A stretch of 64,000 nucleotides of DNA from Neiella holothuriorum (GTDB lineage Bacteria > Pseudomonadota > Gammaproteobacteria > Enterobacterales > Neiellaceae). Below the pieces are notes generated by a model. The model worked only from the letters and a program-made list of their open reading frames with translations, searched no databases and had not been told where the DNA came from. Within the stretch, counting starts at the first letter, position 1. Each line of letters starts with the position of its first letter. The position numbers were made by a program, and so were the translations under genes. Location: positions 1-64,000 of the forward strand of contig NZ_JAHZSS010000019.1 in NCBI RefSeq assembly GCF_019457915.1. The letters are read 5' to 3'. Shown one piece after another: positions 8,113-19,737 of the stretch.

Positions 8113-9360
8113 TTAGTCGTCGGCCAAAACCATGTTGCGGCCGGCTTCTTTCGCGCGATATAGCAATTCGTCGGCTTTATTGTACATGGCGTCTAGGTTG
8201 CCATTAGATTCGGTGACAACCCCGCCGCTGAACGAAACATTAAACGTGGTAGCGCCACATTCCATTGTTTGTTCAACAAATGCTTGGCGCAAGCCATTGA
8301 CGAGCGCGAGGGCTTTGGTGGTATCGAGCCCAGACATGATCAAGGCAAACTCTTCGCCACCGACTCTAGCGAATAAAAATTTCTCACAATAACGCTGCAT
8401 TAATGTGGCAAATCGCTTGAGCACTTCATCACCAACCGCATGGCCATAGTGATCGTTAATGTATTTGAAGTTATCTAAGTCAATGAGTGAAAAACTAACC
8501 GGTAGCTGGTGAGCCCAGGCTTCACGCAACACCGTTTTGCTGAATTCAAAGAATGCCCGGCGATTGTACAAGCCCGTTAAGTAATCTCGATTTGCCGCAT
8601 CTTCAATCTCTTCAATGAGCTCAATGGCCTCAAGGTTTTGCGTAATACGACAGTAAAATTCTTCTGGGTAAAACGGCTTGTTCAGGAAGTCATTGGCGCC
8701 GTGTTTAATAAACTGAGCCGATAAGATGCCACTTTCTTGCGATGACAAACCAATAATGGCGAGCCCGCGCTTATCAAACTTGGTGCGAATTTCGTTGACC
8801 AGCTTGAAGCCGTCCATGTTGGGCATTTCAAAATCGGTGATGATCAAACGAATATCAGGTTGGATGCTAATTTGTTCAATGGCATCCAAGCCATCTTCGG
8901 CTTCAATCACATTGTAAAGCTGGCGCTCAAGAAGATTGCGAATATGTTTGCGTGACATGGCGGAATCGTCCACCACCAAGACTTTGATTTGGTCATTGGT
9001 ACGCAACCGAGATGCCAGTTTCATCGCGTAGTGATAAGCGTGGCGACTTTCTTTCACCACGTAATCGACCACTCCGGCATCGACCAGTTGCTTGCGGCGC
9101 TTTTCATTAAAATCACCGGTTAACACGATGCACGGGATCCCTTGCTTCATGACAAAATCAACGACTTCGCCATTGAGAGCATCGGGTAAGGTTAAATCTA
9201 CAATTGCGGCGTAAAAATCGGAATTCTGACCAAAAGCTTGCTTCGTTTCTGCAAAGCTCTGAGTGAACACAGTGTCCACGGTGGGAAGCCTTGTACTGGC
9301 TAGGTGCTTGAGGACTCGCATTACCGTATTACTGTCTTCAACCACTAACAACCGCGCCAT
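8113..9360 (-). CDS. REC-REC-GGDEF response regulator diguanylate cyclase
   Basis: The 415-residue protein has two receiver domains. The first (about 3-115) starts LLVVEDS and has acceptor Asp in IVDLTLP. The second (about 125-250) has VLVVDDS, acceptor Asp in ITDFEMPNMDG and a conserved Lys in NKPF. A GGDEF domain follows (about 265-410) with active-site sequence GGEEF, so it should make c-di-GMP. The RxxD inhibitory site expected five residues before GGEEF is absent. I chose the ATG at 9360 because AAGAAAGGTG lies just upstream and the protein then begins directly with the first receiver; an in-frame TTG 30 bases further up is unlikely. The architecture resembles PleD-like regulators. No histidine kinase is adjacent. 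Confidence 0.92.
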   Translation of the reverse strand: MARLLVVEDSNTVMRVLKHLASTRLPTVDTVFTQSFAETKQAFGQNSDFYAAIVDLTLPDALNGEVVDFVMKQGIPCIVLTGDFNEKRRKQLVDAGVVDYVVKESRHAYHYAMKLASRLRTNDQIKVLVVDDSAMSRKHIRNLLERQLYNVIEAEDGLDAIEQISIQPDIRLIITDFEMPNMDGFKLVNEIRTKFDKRGLAIIGLSSQESGILSAQFIKHGANDFLNKPFYPEEFYCRITQNLEAIELIEEIEDAANRDYLTGLYNRRAFFEFSKTVLREAWAHQLPVSFSLIDLDNFKYINDHYGHAVGDEVLKRFATLMQRYCEKFLFARVGGEEFALIMSGLDTTKALALVNGLRQAFVEQTMECGATTFNVSFSGGVVTESNGNLDAMYNKADELLYRAKEAGRNMVLADD

Positions 9361-9762
9361 ATATACACCTTTCTTATTAGTTAACCTCAAGAGCTTAAGC
9401 CAAAGTTGCTAATGCCCCCAAGTTCATTCTGCTAATTAATTCATCTTTTCGACACGCAACTTATGTCGGTCAAATTGAATCAAGCTTTAACACAATGATT
9501 TGCGCCACTTATCCCCATTGGCGCGATGCACGATTTCTTCACACTTTCCTCATTCTTAGTGCACAGAGTTATGAGAATGTGTGCACACGGTGAATAGAGG
9601 TTACGTATTTATCTCAATAAGTTAGCGAAGTTTAACGCGTAACAACTTATCCAGTTAAACAGCGAAGCACCTGCTTTGGTTTGAACAATAGCCCGCATTT
9701 GCTTCCAATTTCGCCTGCAATAGAGCTGCTGATCTCGCTAAAGCTTGAATTAGGAACATAAC
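9361..9762. other. Divergent intergenic region between the GGDEF gene and flgH
   Basis: It must hold promoters for both divergent genes. I looked for -24/-12 and FliA-type boxes in front of flgH: a GG...GC pair exists but the spacing is 11 instead of 10, so no promoter is called. No RNA or repeat was recognised. Confidence 0.4.
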
Positions 9763-10542
9763 ATGAAGCTCAAAATATTATTAGCAAGCTGCGCGCTGTG
9801 GCTGACCGCCTGTGCCAATTTGGAAGTGAATCCCGATGCCGCATCGGATCTGGTCGACGTGGTTACCGGCGAAAAAAGCTTATCCGACCAAGAGGTTGAA
9901 CCCAGCGCACTGCCCACTAGCGATGACTACGATCCAGTACCTGACGACCCGTACTACGCCCCTATAAGACCCGGTCGTGAACCAGAGCCTGTGGTCGTTA
10001 CCGGCTCGTTATTTAACAGCGACACCTCGCGTAGTTTATATAGCTATATCCCTAACTTCGCCCTCGGCGACACCATTACCGTGGTGTTAGATGAAGAAGC
10101 AAAAGCAACCAAGTCAGCGAACTCAACACTCGAAAAATCAACCAACTACACGCTAGAGCCCATCACAGTGCCCGGCGGCGATTTAGAGATATTAGGAAAA
10201 ATTGTTGAGTTGGATATCAAACAAGACAACGATTTTGATGGCGCCGCCGATGCCAATCAAAAACACAGTTTATCGGGTCGCATTACCGTTACCGTGGTTG
10301 ATGTACTGAACAATGGCAATTTAGTCGTGCGCGGCGAAAAATGGCTGGTCATTAACAACGGCAAAGAATTCATCCGCTTTACCGGCATTGTTCGCCCCAA
10401 AGATGTCGCGCTCGATAACTCCATCGGCTCTTACCAAGTGGCCAATGCGCGCATCGAATTCAGTGGTACAGGCGCACAAGCCGAAGCTCAAAAACAGGGT
10501 TGGATTTCGTCATTCCTAAGCGGCGAGTCATGGCCATTCTAA
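9763..10542 (+). CDS. flgH: Flagellar L-ring lipoprotein FlgH
   Basis: The 259-residue protein builds the L ring in the outer membrane around the flagellar rod. A lipoprotein signal ends at LTAC (Cys17). A proline/acid-rich linker follows (about 40-85), then the FlgH core: GSLF, GDTITVVLDE, a Ser/Thr-rich ASKS-like stretch, LSGRITVTVVDVLNNGNLVVRGEKW, FIRFTGIVRPKDV, and a C-terminus ending WPF. It is somewhat longer than many FlgH proteins because of the linker. It overlaps the downstream flgT gene by 13 bases. No rod, hook or P-ring gene is nearby, which is unusual since flgH normally sits between flgG and flgI. Confidence 0.9.
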   Translation: MKLKILLASCALWLTACANLEVNPDAASDLVDVVTGEKSLSDQEVEPSALPTSDDYDPVPDDPYYAPIRPGREPEPVVVTGSLFNSDTSRSLYSYIPNFALGDTITVVLDEEAKATKSANSTLEKSTNYTLEPITVPGGDLEILGKIVELDIKQDNDFDGAADANQKHSLSGRITVTVVDVLNNGNLVVRGEKWLVINNGKEFIRFTGIVRPKDVALDNSIGSYQVANARIEFSGTGAQAEAQKQGWISSFLSGESWPF

Positions 10543-11774
10543 GCAACAAGTTATCTTCAACGATTACATTAGCGCTGTGTTTACTCTTTTCAGCCGTAAG
10601 CCATGCCGACTGGTTTGAAGGTGAAGGCCGCGCGCCTATTTTGCAAAATGACACCGAAGAAGCACGCCGATTAGCGGTTAAAAATGCGCTGGTGAGCCTG
10701 ATGTATTACGGTGGCGCCAGCGTTCGTTCGCTGCAAGTTGTTAAATCTGGCGTTTTACAAACCGACGAACTTCGAGTCAAAACCCACGGCGAAGTGTACG
10801 GCCTCAAAATCTTAAAAGAAGCCGTGGCCGAAGATCACGTTGTGGTCACGATAGCTGCGGATATTTTCCCAAGTGGCAGCTGCCATACCAACCGTTATAC
10901 CAAGCCATTGCTGGTTGGCCCTTTTCAGCTTGAAAAGTACGAACATGCCCAGCTTGGCGCCATTTATGACTTACCTGAACAACTAGGCCGAATGCTTTAT
11001 CAAGCGTTTCAAAGTGAAAGCGCAACCGTTGACGCCCGTTCACTGCGTACCCGCCCAATTACCTTTGATGTATCCGCCGAACACTATTCGCAAAGCGCCA
11101 AGCCCAAAGACGTTGCATTGCTTGCCGAGCAACACGGTGTGCAATATGTCATGTTGGGCAAGATTGAAGATCTTTCGAGCCATACCGAAAAACAAATGAA
11201 GGCCATCGTTTTTAATAAAACCACCACCAAACGTAACTTCAGAATGACCATATCAGTACTCGATGGGGTGCAAGGTGGGCTGGTCTTCAACAAAACCTAT
11301 CAAGGCAATCGCGAGTGGCCGTTTGAGCGCACCGTGGTGCACGATGTCAGCAGCGAAGCATTTTGGTCATCTGATTATGGTCAGCTGGTAGACGAGCTGC
11401 TGAAACAAGCCAAAAGCGAAGTGGAAGATGCGCTGTATTGTCGACAGAGCTTGGCATCGGTTTTAGATGTCATTGGCTCAAAAGTCATTATTAACTTGGG
11501 TCAGAGTAACGGTGTGCAATTGGGTGATGAATTTATTTTGGCGCACCAACAGAGTTACGGTAATCAGCCCAGCAATTCACAAACGTCTATTTTCAACGTG
11601 ACCGAAAATCAACTCGACGTGGTGTCAGTCTACCCCAATCGTGCGGTACTGCGAGCAAAACGAGCCGCCGACTTAGCGAATATTCAGGTGCGCGATATTT
11701 TATTTGCCATGCCTAAAGATCCGTTTGAGTTTGATGATTTTGACGAAGCCGTTGAAGGGCATTTAGCCTACTAG
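10530..11774 (+). CDS. flgT: Flagellar assembly protein FlgT (H ring)
   Basis: The protein of about 414 residues has a cleavable signal peptide (hydrophobic stretch ending SHA, mature start DWFEGEG). The N-terminal region ADWFEGEGRAPI...EEARRLAVKNAL is typical of FlgT, the periplasmic H-ring component known from Vibrio sodium-driven polar flagella. The middle and C-terminal domains have the expected pattern, including IYDLPEQLG and a late beta-rich domain with QLGDEFIL. The start is set at ATG 10530, overlapping the flgH stop; an upstream in-frame TTG is less likely. It forms a two-gene unit with flgH and converges on the acetyltransferase gene with 2 bases between. Confidence 0.85.
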   Translation: MAILSNKLSSTITLALCLLFSAVSHADWFEGEGRAPILQNDTEEARRLAVKNALVSLMYYGGASVRSLQVVKSGVLQTDELRVKTHGEVYGLKILKEAVAEDHVVVTIAADIFPSGSCHTNRYTKPLLVGPFQLEKYEHAQLGAIYDLPEQLGRMLYQAFQSESATVDARSLRTRPITFDVSAEHYSQSAKPKDVALLAEQHGVQYVMLGKIEDLSSHTEKQMKAIVFNKTTTKRNFRMTISVLDGVQGGLVFNKTYQGNREWPFERTVVHDVSSEAFWSSDYGQLVDELLKQAKSEVEDALYCRQSLASVLDVIGSKVIINLGQSNGVQLGDEFILAHQQSYGNQPSNSQTSIFNVTENQLDVVSVYPNRAVLRAKRAADLANIQVRDILFAMPKDPFEFDDFDEAVEGHLAY

Positions 11775-11776
11775 CG

Positions 11777-12241
11777 CTACAGCAGCGCTTTGCTATAGAA
11801 GCGGCTAAAAGGATCAGCCTGATAATCACCAAACGGCTCACTTGCGACAAAGCCATGCTTTTCATACATGGCAACGGCCGGCTCAAACGCCGCATGGGTG
11901 CCGGTTTCTAAATTTAATCGGCAATACCCTCGACGTTTGGCTTCATCAATAATGACACTGAGTAATTGATGGGCAATCCCTTGGCGAAGAAAACGATCAT
12001 CGGTTTTCATCGACTTCACTTCACCCTCATTGTTCGGCAGCGCTTTGAGGGCACCGCAACCTGCCAATTCACCGTTTACGCTAGCGCCCCAAAAGGTTAT
12101 TGCCGGATCGCTTAACTTGGTAGTATCGAGCGCATGAATGCTGTCTGCTGGGGAATATTGATGCATGGCCTGTAAATGGGCTTGCAGTAACTTGGCTATC
12201 TCGCCATCAGATAAATCATTCACAGTGATTTGGATAGCCAT
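11777..12241 (-). CDS. GNAT family N-acetyltransferase
   Basis: A 154-residue single-domain GNAT fold. The acetyl-CoA binding loop is FLRQGIAHQLL (the Q/R-x-x-G-x-G/A type) and the late beta-strand motif is LNLETGTHAAFEPAVAMYEKHGF, typical of small free-amine or amino-acid acetyltransferases. The substrate is unknown. It is transcribed alone on the minus strand, convergent with flgT and 71 bases downstream of the DUF3016 gene. Confidence 0.85.
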   Translation of the reverse strand: MAIQITVNDLSDGEIAKLLQAHLQAMHQYSPADSIHALDTTKLSDPAITFWGASVNGELAGCGALKALPNNEGEVKSMKTDDRFLRQGIAHQLLSVIIDEAKRRGYCRLNLETGTHAAFEPAVAMYEKHGFVASEPFGDYQADPFSRFYSKALL

Positions 12242-12312
12242 AACGGTGTCGCTCTTTTGGAAGATCTTGCCCCGTAGCCTAACTTAGCCAAGTTCTCAGG
12301 GCAAAATCTGCG

Positions 12313-12885
12313 TTAGTGCGCATCAACCGCTGGCAATAACTCATCGGCGAACCAGCTATCAATAATTTCTTTGTCATAAGCAAGCTTGTCGCGATTAAAA
12401 GCAAATGAGCCTTTGCCATTCATATAGTTGCGATTTGATAGCACTTCTGCGCCCTCAATAACAACATTTTGCTGCTCGTCTAATACCGCATATTTAATAC
12501 TCATGGCGGGGTTGAAACCGTGCTTAAAAACTCGCAGTCCTCGCATACCGGCAGCGGTTTGAGCACTCGTATCACCCGCTAGGTCGACGTCAATAACCAG
12601 CATTTGCAGAATCCAGCCATCAGGCAATTTATCCGCATTAGTGGCAATGGTTTCACCAAGTTCGGCAAAGACTCGGGTTCTAAATTTTGTTGCCGTTTCA
12701 TGGCGCCCTTCGTTGATATCGCGATAGTTATCCCACTCATGCCATTGCAGCTGCATCTTATCGGTGGTGTGAGAAACGGAGTTTTCCATTGATTGCTCGT
12801 CGGCAGACGCTGCGCCCGACACAAGAGTCGTCATGACAATCGCCAGAGCGCCGCATACAGATTGAATACGAGTGGATAATTTCAT
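12313..12885 (-). CDS. DUF3016 domain secreted protein
   Basis: The 190-residue protein has a signal peptide (hydrophobic segment about 8-28, cleavage near ASA). The mature part matches my memory of DUF3016: an aromatic-rich start (QLQWHEWDNYRDI), a central LPDGWILQMLVIDVDLAGD, then a RVFKHGFNPAMSIKY beta segment and a C-terminal YDKEIIDSWF. The function of this family is unknown; it is common in marine gammaproteobacteria. GATGAGGC before the ATG is the ribosome-binding site. Confidence 0.75.
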   Translation of the reverse strand: MKLSTRIQSVCGALAIVMTTLVSGAASADEQSMENSVSHTTDKMQLQWHEWDNYRDINEGRHETATKFRTRVFAELGETIATNADKLPDGWILQMLVIDVDLAGDTSAQTAAGMRGLRVFKHGFNPAMSIKYAVLDEQQNVVIEGAEVLSNRNYMNGKGSFAFNRDKLAYDKEIIDSWFADELLPAVDAH

Positions 12886-13069
12886 TACTGATGCCTCATC
12901 AAGTTCTTATTGGGTACGATGTGTATGTGATGGTGCAATATTAGTGTAGGCCGGATGCAAGAGAAATGAGCCGCACTGGCATGGCTTGTTCCATAAAAAG
13001 CAACAATGATAATTAAGCCGTGATGCAGGATGGCAAAGGGTCGAGGCAGACTCGATATAACGAAGGGTT

Positions 13070-13102
13070 GTTGCTCGCACCGCATATCGCAATGCGAGCA
13101 AC
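13070..13102 (-). terminator. Hairpin after ligA
   Basis: A perfect 10-base stem (GTTGCTCGCA / TGCGAGCAAC) with a 13-base loop sits 6 bases beyond the ligA stop codon. It is not followed by a U-run on the minus strand, so termination efficiency is uncertain. Confidence 0.5.
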
Positions 13103-13107
13103 AAAGA

Positions 13108-15231
<2,124 letters not shown>

Positions 15232-15240
15232 TTAAGATGA

Positions 15241-16077
15241 TTAGCTCACAATCAAGCGTTTGCGCTCAAACTCTCGAATACGCTCCTGATAGTGGCGAAT
15301 TTTTTGGTTGGTCAACACGCTACGTGTGTCATCAAGTACTTGACCTTTCAGCTCTCGCGCCAACTTCTGAGCCGCATTGAGCATCATGTTAAATGACTGA
15401 GTGGCTTCACCCGCATTCGGCAAAGTCATAAACAACGAAATGCCGGGTGTCTTGAACGACTCCATGTTGTCAACATCAAAGGTGCCGGGTTTGACCATAT
15501 TGGCCAGGCTAAACAACACTCTGCCCTGCCCTGAGCTGTCTTCATGGCGATGAAAAATACCCATTTCGCCAAACTTAAAGCCTAACGTGAGCAAACTTGG
15601 TAACAGATCTGCGCCGGGTAATTCGTCGCCTGGGGCTGCCACAACCGTGAGAATTAACACTTCTTCAGGCTCAGGCATTGGCTCTGGTTCAGGTTCTATT
15701 TCTGGTTCAGAAGCAACGATAGTGTCACTTGGCTCAGCAGTTGTTGCTTCCTCAAGCGCCGGCTCAGGTTGATCCAACTGGAATTCAACTTGCTCTGGAT
15801 CCGGGGTATCGTCAACGGCACTAAACGATGGCTCTTGACGATCGTGCTCGGCTTCCAATGCACCCGCAACGGTACGAACTTGGCCTACGCCAAGTTGATC
15901 GAAGCCTTCATCATCACGATTGCGCTTCTTTTGTTCTTTATATATTTCCGCAAGTGGCTTTTCTTTGCTGCCAATGGCACCCCCTTGTTGGCGTCTTAGC
16001 GACCATAACCCGTGCCATAACAGGGCAGCTATGCCCACGGCACCGGCAATGATCAACACCAAACGAAACTCATCCAT
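15241..16077 (-). CDS. zipA: Cell division protein ZipA
   Basis: The 278-residue protein anchors FtsZ to the inner membrane. One N-terminal membrane helix (about 5-25) is followed by a basic stretch, a long Glu/Pro-rich linker (about 85-140, many PEPE repeats) and the C-terminal FtsZ-binding domain (about 143-278: LILTVVAAPG, MGIFHRHED, SLANMVKPGTFD, GISLFMTLPN). It sits 20 bases downstream of smc, the arrangement seen in many gammaproteobacteria. Confidence 0.94.
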   Translation of the reverse strand: MDEFRLVLIIAGAVGIAALLWHGLWSLRRQQGGAIGSKEKPLAEIYKEQKKRNRDDEGFDQLGVGQVRTVAGALEAEHDRQEPSFSAVDDTPDPEQVEFQLDQPEPALEEATTAEPSDTIVASEPEIEPEPEPMPEPEEVLILTVVAAPGDELPGADLLPSLLTLGFKFGEMGIFHRHEDSSGQGRVLFSLANMVKPGTFDVDNMESFKTPGISLFMTLPNAGEATQSFNMMLNAAQKLARELKGQVLDDTRSVLTNQKIRHYQERIREFERKRLIVS

Positions 16078-16097
16078 TACTCGTCCTTACTCATTCT

Positions 16098-19000
16098 CTA
16101 AGATACTTCAGCCAACGCGACAGCTTGCTCTACGTCCACTGACACCAAGCGCGATACGCCCGGCTCATGCATGGTAACGCCAGCAAGCTGCTCTGCCATT
16201 TCCATGGTGACCTTGTTGTGGCTGATATAAATAAACTGCACGGACTCCGACATTTCCCGAACCAGATTACAAAAGCGACCGACATTGGCATCATCAAGCG
16301 GCGCATCAACTTCATCCAACATACAAAACGGTGCTGGATTGAGTCGGAAAATGGCGAACACCAATGATAAAGCGGTCAATGCCTTTTCGCCACCCGATAA
16401 CAGGTGAATTGTTGCGTTTCGTTTACCTGGCGGTCTAGCCATGATGGTGACACCTGTTTCGAGCATATCATCATCAGTTAGTTCCAAATAAGCTGCCCCG
16501 CCGCCGAATACCTTCGGAAACAAAACTTTTAGGTCGCCGTTAACCTGATCGAAGGTTTCTTTAAATCGGGCTCGGCATTCGCGATCAATGCGGCGAATGG
16601 CACTCTCTAAAGTATCGAGAGCACTCATCAAATCGTCGTTTTGCTGATCGAGGTACTGCTTACGTTCAGCAGCTTGTTCATATTCGTCGATGGCCGCTAA
16701 GTTAATTGGGCCCAAGCGGCTGATGGATTTTGCCAGCCGTTCTAATTGTTCTTGCCAGCTCGATTCTGAGTATTCCGCTGGCAGTTCATCAAGCACCACT
16801 TTGAGTGGTTGATCCATTTCTTGCAATTGCTCGGTGGCGGCTTGCGCGCGAACCGACGCGGTTTGTTGTTCAAGCAGCAAGCTGTCTTTTTGCGCTTTCA
16901 GCTCAGATTGCTGGTTGATGATCTTTTGTTCTTGTTGCTTGAGGTCAATCAACTGGTTCTGAGCATGGTGAATCGCGTCACTATGGCTGGCAGCCTGTTG
17001 CTCAACATCGATTTTTTGTTCTAACTGTTGCTCTAATTCGGCTTGGTAATCACTGTCATCAACATCGACGTTTACTTCTTGTTGCAGTTGCTGCTGACGT
17101 TGTAACCATTGCTGTTGCTGCGCTTCTGCTCGCTGCAATGCTTGCTGTGCGCTATCACGTTGATTGGAAATGGTCGATTGCTGCAGTGCAACCTGATGTT
17201 GTTGCTGCTGCAACTGATCGCGGGACGCACGAGCATTTCGAACATTTTGTTCTGACTGTAATCGCTCATCTTGCAATAGCTGATGACCATCATCTTGTTC
17301 GGCCATCTGTTCTTCTAGCATCAGCTCAGCTTCCACCAACTCAGCCAGCACTAATTCCAATTCTGTTAACTGCTCATCGCATTGAGCGAGTTCTTGTTGC
17401 AGCTGCGTTTGCTGTTGTTGTTGTGATTGCAGCTGCTGTTTGACCAACGCTAAGGCAGCGCGGCGCTGTTGTTGCTCAGTCTCACTTTGCTGAACGCGCT
17501 GCCGGGTCTGCTGCAATTGTTGTTGTCTGCGCTGTTGTTGCTCATCAGCACTGGCGAGCTTGTCCGTTAGGGTTTCGATTTGCAGTTGCTGCTCGTCAAG
17601 CAATTGCTCAGTGCGCAGCAGTTCGGCATGAATGGCGAGTTTACCTTGCCCTGACTCAGCGGTTAGCAGCCAGCCTTTGCCTAGCCAAATGCCCGACGCT
17701 GAAATGACGCTATCAAACGGCGTTGATGATAATTCGGTTTGCCATAGCTCGGCGTCGGAGGCTACCCATTTGACGCTGCTCAGCCATTGTAAAGCGACTG
17801 ACGGCCCTTGTACTTTGGCTGCCAGACTATCGGTGTTCGGCGTCACCGATTCGTGGTTAGACAAATCAATCAAACAGGTATTCGCGGGTAAATTGCTGTT
17901 TGCTGCTGCGCTGATCTGCGGCGTTAACCAAGCTTGGCCAAAACGACCCAAGATGGTCTCAACGGCAAGTTCGCAACCCGCTTCAATCACCAGGCTGTCA
18001 ACCACTTCAGAGGTCAGTTCAATGCCTTGCTGGCGAAGACTCTGGCTAAGTTCATCATCACTGGAGTGCCATTGCCGCAAGGTTTGTAGCTTACTCTGCA
18101 ACGCCGCCTGTTGCTGTGCCGATGCTTGCTTCTGTTGCTGCAATGAGCGGTGAAGTTCACTGGCTTCAGCCGCACTCCCTTGTTCCTGTTCGAGTTGCAG
18201 TAACAGCTCTTCGTGCTCCATCGCTAATTCGTCAAGCGCATCGACTAGCCCGTGCTGCTGCGCCGCTAATTCTTCACTGTCGAGTTGTTGCTGCGATTGC
18301 TGTAACCGTTGTTGTTGCTGACCCACGGATTGTTGTTGCTGTTGATGCAACTGCTGCTGATGTTTATTCGTTTGCAATTGTTGCCGCAGTTGCTGCAACC
18401 CTTCATTTTGTTGCTGGTAGCGAGTTTGCCAAGCCTGCAAGGCTTGTTCTGCCTGTTCGAGCATCAACCCCGATTCATCCAGCGCCAACTCAATACCGTA
18501 TTCTTGTTCTTGCAGCTGTTCGGCCTGTTCCGTAAGAATCGCTACCTGCTCTTGTTGCTCTTCAATAAAGCCCGTTTGCTCTGCGAGTTGTTCACTCAGT
18601 CGCATCAATTCTTGTTGCAAACGTTGTTTATGCTGACCTTGATGGAGAATTTGCTGCTCGAGTCGAGTAATGGTGTTGCTGATCTGAAAGAGCTGCTGGC
18701 GGACCGTATCATGACGCAAGGTCTGATGTTCTAATTCGGTTTGCTGTTCGGTCTGCTGGGTCTGCAGGGCAACACTTTGGCTTTGTAATTGCTCCGCCTG
18801 CACATCAAGCTCACCAGCACGAGTCGCTAGTTCGTCGTGTCGACCTTGCCAATTGAGCCAACGGATTGCTGATAACTGAGCTTTCAGTAAACGCTCTTTT
18901 GATTTTAATTCTTTATATTTGCGAGCCGCAGTCGATTGGCGCTTCAACTTGTTTAATTGCTGCCCTAACTCTTCGCGCACATCGTTCAGCCGGTCAAGGT

Positions 19001-19568
19001 TGTCGCGGCTATGGCGCAAGCGATTCTCAGTGTCGCGCCGACGTTCTTTGTATTTGGAAATACCAGCTGCTTCTTCAATGAAAATGCGCAACTCTTGCGG
19101 CTTCGATTCAATCAGCCGCGAAATCATGCCCTGTTCAATAATGGCGTAAGAACGCGGCCCTAAGCCTGTTCCCAAAAAGATGTCGGTGATGTCACGACGG
19201 CGGCATTTGTTGCCGTTCAAAAAATAAGTGTTTTGTCGCTCTCGAGTCACTTGGCGCTTAACGGACACTTCGGCGTAATTGGCAAATTCACCGGCAACGC
19301 GACCATCTTCGTTATCAAACACCAATTCGACACTGGCCTGAGAGACGGGCTTGCGCTCTAAAGACCCATTGAAAATAACGTCGGTCATGTCATCGCCGCG
19401 CAGGTTTTTAGCCGAGCTTTCGCCCAACACCCAACGCACCGCATCAATGATATTAGATTTGCCACAACCATTAGGACCAACAATGGCCGTGAGTGACTGC
19501 GGGAAAGGCACCGTCGTAGGGTCGACAAAAGATTTAAAACCGGCGAGCTTGATTGATTTTAAACGCAT
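16098..19568 (-). CDS. smc: Chromosome segregation protein SMC
   Basis: The 1156-residue SMC condensin subunit has the head Walker A GPNGCGKSN (31-39), a first coiled coil, a hinge domain (about 515-640), a second coiled coil, and the C-terminal head with signature LLSGGEKALTAL and Walker B FCMLDEVDAPLDD. The coiled-coil arms are exceptionally rich in glutamine, with many runs of QQQ and QQQQ, which gives the DNA a striking CAG/CAA pattern. It is the first gene of an smc-zipA-ligA series. ScpA and ScpB are not in the window. The start ATG gives the canonical N-terminus of the family. Confidence 0.97.
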   Translation of the reverse strand: MRLKSIKLAGFKSFVDPTTVPFPQSLTAIVGPNGCGKSNIIDAVRWVLGESSAKNLRGDDMTDVIFNGSLERKPVSQASVELVFDNEDGRVAGEFANYAEVSVKRQVTRERQNTYFLNGNKCRRRDITDIFLGTGLGPRSYAIIEQGMISRLIESKPQELRIFIEEAAGISKYKERRRDTENRLRHSRDNLDRLNDVREELGQQLNKLKRQSTAARKYKELKSKERLLKAQLSAIRWLNWQGRHDELATRAGELDVQAEQLQSQSVALQTQQTEQQTELEHQTLRHDTVRQQLFQISNTITRLEQQILHQGQHKQRLQQELMRLSEQLAEQTGFIEEQQEQVAILTEQAEQLQEQEYGIELALDESGLMLEQAEQALQAWQTRYQQQNEGLQQLRQQLQTNKHQQQLHQQQQQSVGQQQQRLQQSQQQLDSEELAAQQHGLVDALDELAMEHEELLLQLEQEQGSAAEASELHRSLQQQKQASAQQQAALQSKLQTLRQWHSSDDELSQSLRQQGIELTSEVVDSLVIEAGCELAVETILGRFGQAWLTPQISAAANSNLPANTCLIDLSNHESVTPNTDSLAAKVQGPSVALQWLSSVKWVASDAELWQTELSSTPFDSVISASGIWLGKGWLLTAESGQGKLAIHAELLRTEQLLDEQQLQIETLTDKLASADEQQQRRQQQLQQTRQRVQQSETEQQQRRAALALVKQQLQSQQQQQTQLQQELAQCDEQLTELELVLAELVEAELMLEEQMAEQDDGHQLLQDERLQSEQNVRNARASRDQLQQQQHQVALQQSTISNQRDSAQQALQRAEAQQQQWLQRQQQLQQEVNVDVDDSDYQAELEQQLEQKIDVEQQAASHSDAIHHAQNQLIDLKQQEQKIINQQSELKAQKDSLLLEQQTASVRAQAATEQLQEMDQPLKVVLDELPAEYSESSWQEQLERLAKSISRLGPINLAAIDEYEQAAERKQYLDQQNDDLMSALDTLESAIRRIDRECRARFKETFDQVNGDLKVLFPKVFGGGAAYLELTDDDMLETGVTIMARPPGKRNATIHLLSGGEKALTALSLVFAIFRLNPAPFCMLDEVDAPLDDANVGRFCNLVREMSESVQFIYISHNKVTMEMAEQLAGVTMHEPGVSRLVSVDVEQAVALAEVS

Positions 19569-19737
19569 TATCGGACAACAAACGGCTTATTGAAGTGACA
19601 GGATTTCAGCAACATATCACGTTGGTGAAGAATGTCACGTTTGGCCGGTTGGTTTTGTGCTGACTGGATGTAAGTTGACCAGCGCTCCCTCAGTCACAAC
19701 AAGGTCACAACAAAGTCACATCAAAGCCTCAGCGAAG

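Noticed and set aside
9340-9390. Upstream TTG start of the REC-REC-GGDEF gene
   Set aside because: The ribosome-binding sequence AAGAAAGGTG lies inside the extension, directly before the ATG at 9360, and the receiver domain begins there.
9660-9762. sigma-54 or FliA promoter for flgH
   Set aside because: The only GG...GC pair has spacing 11, and no TAAA-N15-GCCGATAA-like sequence is visible.
17072-18734. Several open frames on both strands inside smc
   Set aside because: They arise from the low-complexity glutamine-rich coding of smc (translated as Leu-, Cys- or Val-rich peptides).
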